Source: Icerya purchasi (taxonomy: Eukaryota; Arthropoda; Insecta; Hemiptera; Monophlebidae). From it: a stretch of 64,000 nt of DNA. How positions within the stretch are numbered: position 1 is the first letter of the stretch; each line of letters starts with the position of its first letter. The stretch is taken from positions 478,404,400-478,468,399 of the forward strand of contig CM077115.1 of the NCBI GenBank assembly GCA_039619475.1, written 5' to 3'. Below, one piece after another: positions 47,405 to 57,250 of the stretch. The notes beneath the pieces were generated by a model. The model was given only the letters and a program-made list of their open reading frames with translations. It did no database searches and had not been told where the DNA came from. The position numbers and the translations under genes are program-made.

Positions 47405-48656
47405 TTATTCTCGTTCTTTCGATGCATTTTATAAGATTAAAACCTCTATTAGCCCAGAATAAAATTATACCAGACTACCAATTTGGCTTTAGGGAACAAC
47501 ATAGCACTGCAGAACAAATACATAGAGTCGTTGATGTAATAAATCGAAGTTTTGAAGAAAAAAAGTATTGCGCAGCGGTGTTCCTAGACATCGAAAAAGC
47601 ATTCGATAAAGTGTGGCACAATGCGTTGTTATTCAAAATAAAACAACTACTACCCTACCAATACTATCTACTAATCAAATCTTACCTCCAAGAAAGATTT
47701 TTTAAGATAAACTTTAACGAATCATATTCGAGCATTCGATCGATCAATTCAGGAGTCCCACAGGGCAGTGTGCTTGGACCCACGCTGTATCAGATATACA
47801 CCCACGATTTCCCGCCTAATGCGAACACCACTACAGCTATGTTCGCAGATGATACCGCGATATTATCCTCTCACTACGATGCGGCATCGGCATCAAAGCG
47901 GCTACAGAAGCACTTAGACGTTCTAGAAAAATGGTACAAATCTTGGAAAATTAAAATTAATGAACAAAAAAGTATACATATTATGTTTACGCTGAAGAGA
48001 GCGGACAGGTATCCTCTAATAAAATTAAACGAAAAAACGATCCCTACATCGAGTAGCGTAAAATATCTTGGCTTACACCTCGACGACAGATTAACATGGA
48101 GAAAGCACATAGATGCTAAACGGAAGCAGATAAATGTTAAGTTTCGAAAAATGTATTGGATAATCGGAAAGAATTCAGTACTATCCATAGAAAATAAAGT
48201 GCTGCTTTATAACATAATGCTGAAGCCTATATGGTCGTATGGAATCCCACTGTAGGGAACCGCGAGCAAGTCTAATATAGCGATCATCCAAAGAACGCAA
48301 TCCAAAATTCTGCGAACGATAGCCGGTGCGCCATGGTATGTGCGCAATGATGAGTTACATGAAGATCTGCGAATGCCTACGGTTAAAGAAGAGATCGAGG
48401 CAACCAGCACACGATATATAGAACGGCTACAGAATCATTGCAATCAGTTGGCACACAGTCTCATCGAAGACGGTACCCGATTCAAACGGCTGAATCGGTC
48501 GAATATAATTGGGTAAATTGTATAATACCTCATCTACAACAAGGAATCGCGACCGCTGGGAAGCATTCCATACTTATTAACTAATTCCCCCTTAACACTG
48601 CCGCTTATTGTTTATTAGACAGATTGCGTGCAATAATAAATGGAAAAAAAAAAAAA
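47405..48656 (+). mobile_element. Jockey-like LINE insertion, 5'-truncated, with A-tail
   Basis: This is a plus-oriented element with a coding remnant to 48516, a 3' UTR of about 130 bp and a 13-nt A-tail at 48643-48655. The 5' end is truncated within the RT domain just upstream of 47422. No convincing TSD was seen. Confidence 0.75.
47422..48516 (+). pseudogene. Jockey-like reverse transcriptase with a single nonsense codon
   Basis: The reading frame is open from 47422 to a TAG at 48253-48255. It is then open again in the same frame to a natural stop at 48514-48516. Motifs in order: DYQFGFREQHSTAEQIHRVV; AVFLDIEKAFDKVWH (motif A, catalytic Asp); NSGVPQGSVLGPTLYQIYTHD (motif B); AMFADDTAIL (motif C, catalytic Asp pair intact); KINEQKSIHIMFT; KYLGLHLDDRLTWRKHI; LYNIMLKPIWSYGIPL. 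The stop replaces the Trp usual in the GIQLWG motif (TGG to TAG). After it come SKILRTIAGAPWYVRNDELHEDL and the RRLNR-type C-terminus. All palm residues are kept, so it is a young pseudogene, but endonuclease and ORF1 are missing. It is the same clade as the minus fragment at 45582-46197 but a different copy. Confidence 0.9.
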
Positions 48657-49100
48657 TAAACCCGGCATGTCTCATTAATTTATTACCCGTTAAGTTATTG
48701 GTATAATGATTTAATAGAACTTATGATCAAACAAATAAAGAACGATTTTTTTTTTTTTTTGTTTCGCTTGCGCTATTAGTTAATAAAATGTTATCTAGAG
48801 TTTGTATTTATATTTAACATGGGGTAATAACTTTTTTTAAAATTTTTGTGTTTTAATTTACTACGATATTTATTTCGTTTACATTTTTTTTTTTTGTTTT
48901 TTAATCGAGTGTATTTCACGTTTCTTCTTTCCCACTTCACTGATGAAAACCGTCATAGATTGGCTACATCACAAGCTTGCACCAAAACGTGCGCAAGGAT
49001 ATCCGCTCGTGAAAATTGCAACAAAATTATTGGACGGTTCACGAGAAAACACAAACAGACAGTGTGTATAAATAGATACAGATTAAAATCTTGAATTATG

Positions 49101-50213
49101 TTTAACAATTTACACCTGCTATGCTGTTAGTTCATTACCGTTTAGGAATTTGAAGTTACTGAGTTTAGAGTTTGGAAGGGATAATTGTCCGCCTCATAAA
49201 GAATAGGTCCGGGAAAGACTGTTCGTTATTACGCAGACTACAGATGATTTTTGTATTATTTGTATTAGGTGTGCGATAAACATCAAGAAGTCATCTGGCT
49301 CCGTTCTCAGGAGGTACTAGAAATGATTGGTAATTCTCTTTGTTATTTCTGTTGCACTCTGTCATTGGACGACACGTATTTAGGATAGAACAGGAAAGAG
49401 GATGAAAGCGATGGTTGATAAAGATGTCATTGTGAACAGCACGCAAAGCAAACACTATACACGCGGATAGAACTGTACACCTCTACAAGCAACTTTTTCT
49501 TTTTCCCCATCTGAGTTTTTCCATTTCATTGTCGTCACTTTCATTACAAAATAAAAGTTCCTCTTCCGCGTTGTAAAATAAAACACTTGCAAAATGATTA
49601 TTGACCGTCGTCATCGATAGCTAGACACTTTGTCTAATTAACGTAATATTTTCGTTTTTTATTTTCCTCGATTATTCTTCATTCTATTTTGCACTGTTTA
49701 CTTATTTGTCGCTTTAGTCTCATTTTCGTTGCAACGATGCTTTTTCCATTTTTTCAGTATATTATATGTGATAACGACTTTGTGTTCGAGAATTATCGAC
49801 AATATAGAAGAATTCCTGTTGCGCTGGGTTATTGCTGGCAACTGACGAGCTTGAAAAAAATTTAATTATAGATTTGGCCACCGCTACAATGCCGATCTTC
49901 TACAAAATTTGCGGAAGTGACTTCTGAAGGTGTATGCATCGAAGAAACCTGTTTTTTAACGGGACAAGCTAGAAATTTGAGGGCGGTTAGTTATAGAAAA
50001 TTTAAATTCCTTGATCAATTTAATTTGTGTCTTCGTTCTGTAAACATTAAAGTAAACATTTTCAGGGTATTTAAACTTTTTAAAGTGATTTTAAAAATTT
50101 TTCAAAGTTTTTCCACAGTCATTCATCATTCATTTAATTTGGTAATTACAATTATGCATTTATTTATTTATTTATTTAAATTAATTTCTCCGTGATTATT
50201 ATACGATACAATA
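49101..50213. other. Unassigned sequence
   Basis: No gene motif is recognised. It ends with a TTTATTTATTTA tract just before Helitron A. Confidence 0.4.
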
Positions 50214-51948
50214 TCTTATATATAAAAATGAGTTGCTTTATGTGGGTTTCGCTTCTCCTCCAAAACAGCTGAACCGATTTGAATAATTTTTTTTGTTGTA
50301 TTCGTAGTTCTTAGGAGAAGGTTTGCAAAAAAAAAAATTAAAAAAATTGCACCGAAATTGCACAATTCGCAAAAAATTGTAACTCAAGAACGGCTCGACC
50401 GATTTAGCTGATTTTTTTCCCCAAAATATTGGCTAAAATTTAAATTAGGTTCCTACAAAAAAAAATTTGAAAAAGTTGCACGGAAATTACAAAATTCGCC
50501 TAGAATACGTTAAGCAATAAAACATGCGGTAGGCCAAACAGGCGAGCGGGTAATTTCAAATACCTGGAAACGGTGAGGAACGAATAGGCAAAAACAGGCG
50601 TCGGTCTTTGATTCTCAGCCGATCAGCGGGCGGTCGCTTAATGACGGTACGGAAATCATGTGCTACGCATGCAGTAAAAAAAGAAACATAAACGAATCGA
50701 AAATATCTTAACAAACAGTTCTTTTTTTATTTTTTTTGGTATAAATTTTATATTAAAATAAGAAAGAAAATTGCTTTTTAATAGCTACCAAACAAAAAAT
50801 GAAAAAGAAAATCGGTTAATAAACGAAAAAAGACTTTGCCTATTTATATACAGATATTAAATGTTTTGCGTATTTATATATTTGTTTGTGAAAGTGAATT
50901 ACTGAGAATATGTTGTGCACATTATTTTAAAAACTCACCTTATGTGCAGTATATTCTTATTACATTTTGCAGTGACTTAGTCGGAATTTTTTTCAAATTG
51001 GTTGAATCACAGACGTGCTTACATCTAACATTTGTGAGTTGTAGCGGACTAAATTTTCCGTCATTAAATGGTCGCAACGATAAACTAAAAATATAATTAA
51101 AAGATGTAGCAGAACAATGTAGGCGAATGGTCGTTTAGCGAGTACAGTGCAAACCGGTCTGCATTTCTCTTAAACATGGTACACCCTAAATCGGGAAAAA
51201 GAAAAGAAAATAATAAACGACCCGACTTCACAAGTACCGCGAGAACGACAAAAAAAATGAAACACATGTCCGGCAATCAGGTAACGAAAGAAATTTGAGA
51301 AGCACAAAGAGAATGTCCCAACAATGAGACACTTATACAACTGAAAGGTCTTTGATCCGAAAAATGAATTACCGACAGGAAATCGAAAGATTGACCGGAA
51401 ACATTACAATAAGTGCATCGACCATTTTTTGCATATATTTCGTGTTCCGAGTTATTCAGACCTATTCGTGTTTTCGTTTCGGTAAATGTGCTTCATCTGC
51501 CCGTCCGTTACTCGCATATTATCCATGTGTATTCGTTTTTAAAATATGTTCGGTATTTTCGCAACTTTCAGTAATATTGTTTGAATATATTCACATTTGT
51601 GCGGTGAGTGCCAATTTTATATTTCAGTCGCATAATTATTGTGATTTATTATTTATCTTAGCAAGAAAAAAAATTTTAAGATGTTGTAAAAAGGCTATAT
51701 ATAAAAAGACGTCTATCACTTTGACTGCTAAATGCCCGTAAAAAACACATAGAAATATATTTATAAAAATCAACATGTGCAGTCATTGAAAACATTTTCC
51801 AACTATCCGGAAAGTGAATTCGAAGGCTCAATCCTGTGTGTTTTTAGATTGGCCAAATCGTTTTTATCTTTATCAGTAAACATTAGTTTTATGATATTAA
51901 TTCAACGTATTACAACTGAGCCATAGCAACGCGTGGCCGGGTCTACTA
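50214..51948 (+). mobile_element. Helitron A (non-autonomous)
   Basis: It begins TCTTATATATAAAAATGAG after an A at 50213, followed by TTTCGCTTCTCC...AACAGCTGAACCGATTTGA. This is the well-known 5' block of insect Helitrons. It ends near 51948 with GAGCCATAGCAACGCGTGGCC (a hairpin with GCCA/TGGC stem) then GGGTCTACTA, a slightly degraded CTRR end. That end resembles the Helitron end at 37559. The interior has ORFs (50836-51096 and 51352-51741) without recognisable Rep or helicase motifs, possibly captured or decayed sequence. 51176-51300 reads as a basic Lys/Arg/Thr-rich peptide. No autonomous protein is present. Confidence 0.75.
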
Positions 51949-51956
51949 TCTATATA

Positions 51957-52879
51957 CAATGGCTGTCCCACGGGAAGTGAGAGTAACTTTGGTGTGAGTA
52001 GGCAACCACTCACAGCGCGTTTAAAGCCTATTTAATTAGCTATCGAATGCAACAAACCGGAAGTTCATACCTCACCTCTACACCCACAGCATCGATTTGA
52101 AAAAAAAGTGTTTTGTCAACCTCTACAATTTTTTTCAAGCGGAGCGGGCAGGTTGAAAACGCATCGTAACGGGTCTCGCACTCAGATAATCCTAAAGGTC
52201 ATTCCATCAGCTGTCAAATGCAACAAACCGGGCGTTTCTACGAGCATTATTACGTGTTTTAAAGTCGAAAGAGTAAGGCGCAAATTGTGAAAACCACGTG
52301 CAGTTTTGTGTTGTCAACATGAATAAGAAAGGTATCGAGCAAGAACAGCGGTATGTGATTCATTATCATTGTTGGTTGCAAAAAACGGCAAAAGAGACGT
52401 TAGATTTATTAAAAGAAGATGCGTATCCTGATGATATTTGACTCGGTAATTCAACAATATTTCGATAGCATAGCGCGATTTCGAAAAATATTCGACACCG
52501 ATCAAGAAGTCGTGAATGCGGTACAGACCGTTTTAAACAGAACACCTGCCGGCGAGTTTAAAGCGACCTTTACAAGCCAGAGGTGCCTATTTCGAGAAGA
52601 TTAATATGAATGATGAAGATGGGTAATAATTTATGTAAAAATTTTGAAATACAGTTTCTTCCAAAATGTAATTTTTTTGTCTAAAAAAACGGTGGCAGTC
52701 GACGAAACACTTTTTTTCAAATCGATGCTGCAGGGCGAACCCCCGGGAGGTAGAAACTCCCGGTTTGTTGCATTCGATAGATAATTAAATGGGCTTTAAG
52801 ATGTACCCGGAGCGAACGCGCTGTGAGTAGGTGTCTACTCACACCAAAGTTACTCTCACTTTCTGTGGAACAGGCATTG
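51957..52879 (+). mobile_element. Long-TIR mariner-like element, internally deleted
   Basis: The termini CAATGGCTGTCCCACG (51957) and the complement of the sequence ending at 52879 (CAATGCCTGTTCCACA) begin TIRs. These remain similar for about 160 bp, allowing a small indel, ending near GCATCGATTTGAAAAAAA. TA flanks both sides (51955-51956 and 52880-52881). A subterminal motif AATGCAACAAACCGG occurs in both TIRs (52046-52060 and inverted at 52761-52775) and once more inside (52217-52231). The interior carries only the two ends of a transposase (separate entry). 923 bp long. Confidence 0.85.
52319..52626 (+). pseudogene. Transposase remnant (N-terminal HTH joined to C-terminus)
   Basis: From the ATG at 52319 the frame gives MNKKGIEQEQRYVIHYHCWLQ, then KTAKETLDLLKEDAYPDD and a stop. 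The other frame continues GNSTIFRWHSAISK. This matches the N-terminal helix-turn-helix layout of mariner-type transposases (residues 1 to about 55). The sequence then jumps to RPLQARGAYFEKINMNDEDG, the usual C-terminal GxYFE motif, ending at TAA 52624-52626. The whole DDE catalytic core is missing, so it cannot encode an active enzyme. The fragments fit the long-TIR element they sit in. Confidence 0.7.
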
Positions 52880-53404
52880 TATATAAAACAAAGTCGGGTT
52901 AGTTAAATCAACGGCTGGACCGATTTTTATGATCTTTGATTGATTGAATTTGTGTCCGTCCCGAATAGCAGAATACAGAATTTAAAAAAAAATTATGAAA
53001 AAAATTCATTTTTTTTTGCTATTTTTAGCCCAAAAGGGGAGTTCGAATAATTTTTTAACCGTAATTTTTAAATTTTATGAAAGGGCTGTTGTGTTTTGTT
53101 TTATATTTTGAATTTCGATTTTTAAACGGTTATCTGATGATGAGTTATGAATTTTTTAAGGGCGATTTTTGAGGTCGTTCTAAATTCTATATTATATATT
53201 CTAGACGGTTTTTTGCCGACCGGGGTAATCGGTCAGCTTAAAGTTGTAAATTGTCATAGATAGAGAAGTTTAATTGTAATTTATGATCCGATTTCGATAA
53301 GTCAAACCGTTTCCGAGGTATTATATAATAGAATATTTTTTTCGTTTCTGAAGCATCTTATTGGAATTCCGTGCATTATATGTGTACGAAATCATAAAAA
53401 ATGG

Positions 53405-53608
53405 TATAAATTTACTTTAAGAAATTAAATTACTTTAGAAACACGTTTTTTTCGTGTATAGCTCATCATCAGCTAACTGCACAGAGTACACACTTTATTA
53501 AAAAGTATATAAATTGAGTGTGTACTATGTGTTGTTAGCTGATGATATAGCCCGAAAAAGCATGTTTCCAAAAAGTAGTTTACTTTAATTTTTCAAAGTA
53601 AATTTATA
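53405..53608. repeat. Palindrome of about 200 bp within Helitron B
   Basis: The left half starts TATAAATTTACTTTAAG and the right half ends with its complement. The arms (about 95 bp) pair with modest mismatch around a centre near 53510. Each arm carries a GTTAGCTGATGAT-type word (minus strand at about 53466-53476, plus strand at 53533-53545). It could be an inserted foldback MITE with TA-like ends. Confidence 0.7.
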
Positions 53609-53810
53609 CTGATTTTTGTTATTAAGGGGGATAATGCCTTGCTGCCACGTGAATTACATTTATTTCAATGTAATTAAAATACCTTTCATTTTGATTTTTG
53701 TACATTTATTGAACTTAATTTTTTTTGAGTATTGATTGCTGATAAGTTAACACAATATTTATTGGTTCTGGGGCGGTACGAAGTTCGCCGGGTCAGCTAG
53801 TATATATATA

Positions 53811-55128
53811 CACCCTGTCAAGAAAGTATCGGGAATTGTTAAATAAAACGAACAATTTTTAATTTTCATCCAAATTTATTTTGTCACCTTCAAAATAACA
53901 TCCATTCGAAGCGATGCACATATGCCAACGCTTTTTCCACTCGGCAAAGCACTTCTGATAGGCGGTTTCCGGGATGGCCTTTAGCTCTCGCGTCGCATTC
54001 GTCTTGATGTCATCAATCGATTCGAAGCGCATTCCCCGTAGCGGAAATTTGAGTTTTGAGAATAGGAAGAAGTCGCAGGGTGCTAAATCTGGTGAATACG
54101 GCGGTTGTTCGATGATATTTACCGAGTGTTTGGCCAAAAACTCATTCACAATTATGGCTTTGTGAGACGGCGCATTATCGTGATGGAGAATCCAAGAATT
54201 GTCGACCCACAAATCGTTACGTTTACGACGGATAGCCTCTCTCAAACGTCTCAAAACACTTAAGTAAAACTCTTTGGTGACTGTCTGTCCGGCTGGCACA
54301 TATTCATAGTGTACCACGCCTCGAATATCGAAGAAAACAATCAACATGATCTTCACTTTCGATCGGCTTTGGCGAGGTTTTTTCGGCTTTGGCGCGCCAA
54401 TTGGCCGCCATTCGGACGATTGCTGGTTCGTAAGCGTGTCGTACTCGTACACCCATGTCTCGTCACCAGTAATTATCTTTTCCAAGAAGGTAGGATCCAA
54501 ATTGGCTCGATCCAGCATGTCTGCAGCTACCTGTTCTCGGTACTTTTTTTGAAAGAAATTCAGGTCTTTCGGAACAAGCCGAGCCGCAACGCGTTGCATA
54601 CCCAATTTTTCGTGCACAATCGTACGTACGCTCTCGTGTGACATGCCCAATCCATGAGCCATCTCTCTCAAGCTCACATGACAATTTTCAGCAACGATTT
54701 CCTTGATTTTATCGACGTTATCATCGGTCACACTCGTTGAAGGCCGTCCAGAGCGAGGCATGTCTTCGACCGTCTCCCGACCATCCTTGAACGCTCTGTA
54801 CCACTCGTAAACCCGCGTTTTTGATAAAGCAGATTCACCAAAAGCCTTCTGTAACATTTTCAGTGTATCGGCACAAGAAATTTCGTTCGAAACACAGAAT
54901 TTAACACAAGTACGTTGTTCAATATTTTCACTCATTGTAAAACTTCGACAAAACCTTCAAGGTCGACTGATTTTAACAGCTGCTGTAAACACACTGGTTG
55001 ACAGATCGCGCTAAAAATAGGCATCATAATACAAAACAGTTGTACCAACCTGGAAAAAAAAAATTATCTGCCTAGCTATTACCCGGGAGATTTAAATTGA
55101 CAATTCCCGATACTTTCTTGACAGGGTG
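53811..55128 (-). mobile_element. Complete mariner element (perfect 29-bp TIRs, TA target)
   Basis: Both ends are CACCCTGTCAAGAAAGTATC plus nine more identical bases (53811-53839 and the complement of 55100-55128). Flanking TA dinucleotides are present at 53809-53810 and 55129-55130. The 1318-bp length is normal for mariner. It contains one uninterrupted transposase ORF on minus. It landed in a (TA)n tract directly beside the 3' end of Helitron B. Confidence 0.95.
53859..54935 (-). CDS. Mariner transposase, apparently intact
   Basis: This 358-residue protein is close to the usual 340-355 of mariner transposases, with no stop or frameshift. Residues 1 to about 115 form the paired helix-turn-helix DNA-binding region: the first unit ends KTRVYEWYRAFKDG, a linker MPRSGRPSTS follows, and a second HTH (LREMAHGLGMSHESVRTIV) closes it. 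The catalytic triad is visible as TGDETWVY (Asp 1), LHHDNAPSH (Asp 2) and YSPDLAPCDFFLF (Asp 3, 34 residues after Asp 2). This is the DD34D signature of mariner. The C-terminus has the usual W..RW..C....G.YFEGD. The protein would bind the 29-bp TIRs, excise the element and reinsert it at TA. The start Met lies about 190 bp inside the right TIR, as expected. It is the only intact TE protein in the window. Activity is an inference from structural completeness. Confidence 0.95.
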   Translation of the reverse strand: MSENIEQRTCVKFCVSNEISCADTLKMLQKAFGESALSKTRVYEWYRAFKDGRETVEDMPRSGRPSTSVTDDNVDKIKEIVAENCHVSLREMAHGLGMSHESVRTIVHEKLGMQRVAARLVPKDLNFFQKKYREQVAADMLDRANLDPTFLEKIITGDETWVYEYDTLTNQQSSEWRPIGAPKPKKPRQSRSKVKIMLIVFFDIRGVVHYEYVPAGQTVTKEFYLSVLRRLREAIRRKRNDLWVDNSWILHHDNAPSHKAIIVNEFLAKHSVNIIEQPPYSPDLAPCDFFLFSKLKFPLRGMRFESIDDIKTNATRELKAIPETAYQKCFAEWKKRWHMCIASNGCYFEGDKINLDEN

Positions 55129-55130
55129 TA

Positions 55131-55487
55131 TATGTGTGTGTGTGTCGATTAATCGTAGTTTTCCTATTTATTTTGATTTCCAAATCGGATTCTGTATTGT
55201 TTTATTTTTGGCATTTTTAAGTATTTTGTTGCATACATCTTATTGCATTTTCTTCAATTATATATCTATTGCATGCTTGAAAATTTATGTATGTATAGAT
55301 GCCCCTGTATGCGTGTAATATATAGATATATATATATATGCGTGTCCGATTAATCGTAGTTTTTTATATTTATTTTGATTTCCAAATCAGATTCTGTATC
55401 GTTTTATTCATAGCAGTTTTGAGTATTTTGTTTGCATATATCTCATTGTATTTGCTCTAGTTACGTATCTATTGCATGCTTGAAAAC

Positions 55488-55492
<5 letters not shown>
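55131..55492. repeat. Tandem duplication, two units of about 150 bp
   Basis: 55144-55290 and 55345-55492 share CGATTAATCGTAGTTTT, TTATTTTGATTTCCAAATC, GATTCTGTAT-GTTTTAT and CTATTGCATGCTTGAAAA at about 90 percent. They are joined by a TATA-rich linker. The second unit is cut by the poly-A tail of the LINE at 55493. Origin unknown. Confidence 0.8.
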
Positions 55493-55518
<26 letters not shown>

Positions 55519-55593
55519 ACTAAATTTACAAATATAAATCTAGGCGCCGTGTGTAACTACCTGGGCTATTACGGCACCTAGACTCACTTGAAA

Positions 55594-57018
55594 TTACAGA
55601 AGGCGGTGCAGTCTGTTCGATGCTGCAAAATTCAACACTGCCCGAACACAATCCGGGTAGTTCGACAACAGACGGTGGGGTGAGGTATGACTAGAAGTAC
55701 GGGAAGTATGCCGGCACCATTTCAGCAGATGCTCTACAGTTGGTGAGGCCATGAACCCGCACAGAGGGCAAGTGACCGGAGGGGGAGCTCCTTCAAAGAC
55801 GTGATTGTGTGATAGTGCAGTGTGCCCTAGACGCAGTCTCGTTAGGATCGAGAAATCCCTACGTGTGACGGGGAACGGCGGCCACCATGGGTCGGTGTCC
55901 GACTTTATGGATCTGAGCCAGGTTGTTTGTTCTGACCATAGTTTGCTCCACTCCTCAGCAAAGTGCATCAGAAAGACTGATGCGCCAAAACGAGGCAGTA
56001 AGGCGTTAAACGGCATCGGGCTAGATAGAGTTGCCTTAGCAGCCAAGTCAACCCGCTCATTGCCGGGAATCCCAACATGACCAGGAACTCATAAGAATGT
56101 GACATATACCTCAGATCGTGAAAGTTGGAATAGGAGGTTTTTTATTTTAATTATTAGAGAGTTGCAACTGTCTGGACTCTGGATGGCTTTTATAGATTGA
56201 AGTGAGTCTGTAATCAGAAGGGCATTTTGAGACGCTGGATTGGAAGAATATGTCACAAGGCAAAGAAGGATCCCAAACATTTCTGCCTCTAAAGTAAAGC
56301 AGTAGTCGTTTAGGCGCTCGGTGTACATTACACCTCCAATTTCATAAGCGCATGCGGTTGGTGAAGGAGAATCAGTAGGACTCGCTTTAGCTGCGTCTGT
56401 GTACATGTGAATGTAGTTAGGGAAGGAGGCGAGTTTATTTGATACTACTTGAGCCATGGGTATAGAAAGGTTAGATGCTCCTAAGGGATCTGCTAAAGAT
56501 ATGTTGATTTTATTGTATCCACTATTAGCGATTTTGAGCGCATTATGGAATTCAATGATAATAATAAGAAATAAATGAATTGAATTATTATTATTAGTAT
56601 TATCATTATTATTATTAATATTATTATTCGAATTATTATTATTATTGTTATTGTTGGTGTAATTAGTAATGTTAGTACTATTATTGTTACTATTATTAAT
56701 ATTATTATTGGCAGTAGTAATAGTAGGAGAAGGAGTAGCAGTATTACCAATGGAAGTAGAAACATTATTACTCCTCTCATTGTAATTATCATTATTGTTG
56801 CAATTATCATTATTATTATTATTGTTTTTGGGAGCGCTTAAATCAGTTCGTGCAAGTCGAAATTCCTTTGAGGGCAAGGATGATTTAGGAGAAGAAGGAC
56901 TTGGAAGTTTCCGTTTGTTAGAGGAATCCACCTCCATCAAACTGAGAGACAAACCGTTACGAGACGGTTTGTTGGAACTAGAGGAGGCCGCTGAGCGGCC
57001 CCCGTTAGATGAGCTCAT
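55594..57018 (-). pseudogene. ORF1-like N-terminus fused to RNase H and Cys/His tail, one nonsense codon
   Basis: Residues 1 to about 65 (MSSSNGGRSAASSSSNKPSR...) are Ser/Pro/Lys-rich, like a LINE ORF1 N-terminus. An Asn-rich tract of about 85 residues, encoded by an (AAT)n-like run (56580-56830), follows. After that the frame reads an RNase H domain: IHMYTDAAK (Asp), FTLEAEMFGIL (Glu), LLITDSLQSI (Asp). An in-frame TGA at 56089 stands where WVPGHVG normally has Trp. Downstream in the same frame come VPGHVGIPGNERVDLAAK (last Asp), LTRLRLGHTALSH, and a Cys/His tail CPLCG...VEHLLKWC. All four RNase H acidic residues are kept. The missing middle (ORF1 C-terminus, endonuclease, RT) points to one large internal deletion at the Asn-rich tract. 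One stop in about 475 codons suggests a recent loss. Confidence 0.75.
56580..56830. repeat. (ATT)n-like imperfect trinucleotide repeat
   Basis: A long, interrupted ATT/GTT tract encodes the Asn-rich region on minus. It coincides with the join between ORF1-like and RNase H sequence. Confidence 0.85.
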
Positions 57019-57250
57019 CTATCCGACTAAGTGACGAAAATGAAGTAAACTACTGAAATAATGGAAAAAAAAGCAGAATAAGTAAAATTAAATAAATAAA
57101 TAAAAGCAAGAGTGCTAACAGTAAACGGAAGTACAGCTAGTAGAAGTTAACGAATAATTAGTACGCTGCGAAATCGTAAACTTATGAATAGATAATAAAA
57201 CAACAGTCTCACCCCGGTCTGTCGATTACAATGCGACGACGATATATTTC

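Larger units (their letters stand above)
46780..49100. repeat. Diverged repeat unit 2 (interrupted by one LINE)
   Basis: This is the counterpart of unit 1 (43182-46480), in the same order and orientation. The Jockey-like LINE at about 47405-48656 sits between matching blocks. The two units together look like an old tandem duplication with independent later insertions. Confidence 0.6.
51949..53800 (+). mobile_element. Helitron B (non-autonomous), split by a mariner derivative
   Basis: The 5' end TCTATATA starts at 51949, directly abutting the end of Helitron A. After the insertion at 51957-52879 it resumes as TATATAAAACAAAGTCGGGTT...GGCTGGACCGATTTTTATGA, the typical Helitron 5' block. The 3' end is CGCCGGGTCAGCTAG (53786-53800) followed by T. 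A GGCG/CGCC hairpin (53772-53789) lies 11 bases upstream, as Helitron ends require. Without the insertion it is about 925 bp, with no coding capacity. It contains a palindrome of about 200 bp at 53405-53608. Confidence 0.85.
55490..57250 (-). mobile_element. Internally deleted LINE with A-tail (ORF1 N-terminus joined to RNase H)
   Basis: The minus-oriented element ends in a run of about 28 T on plus (55488-55515), its A-tail. It carries a 3' UTR of about 80 bp, then one long reading frame interrupted once. The 5' end lies somewhere beyond 57018, with a plausible 5' UTR up to about 57250. It lacks any endonuclease or RT sequence. No TSD was confirmed. Confidence 0.65.

Noticed and set aside
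54309..54641. Plus-strand ORFs over the mariner
   Set aside because: They are antisense shadows of the intact transposase on minus.
56493..56810. Ile/Leu-rich 105-residue minus ORF
   Set aside because: It is a frame-shifted reading of the trinucleotide repeat inside the ORF1-RNase H pseudogene.
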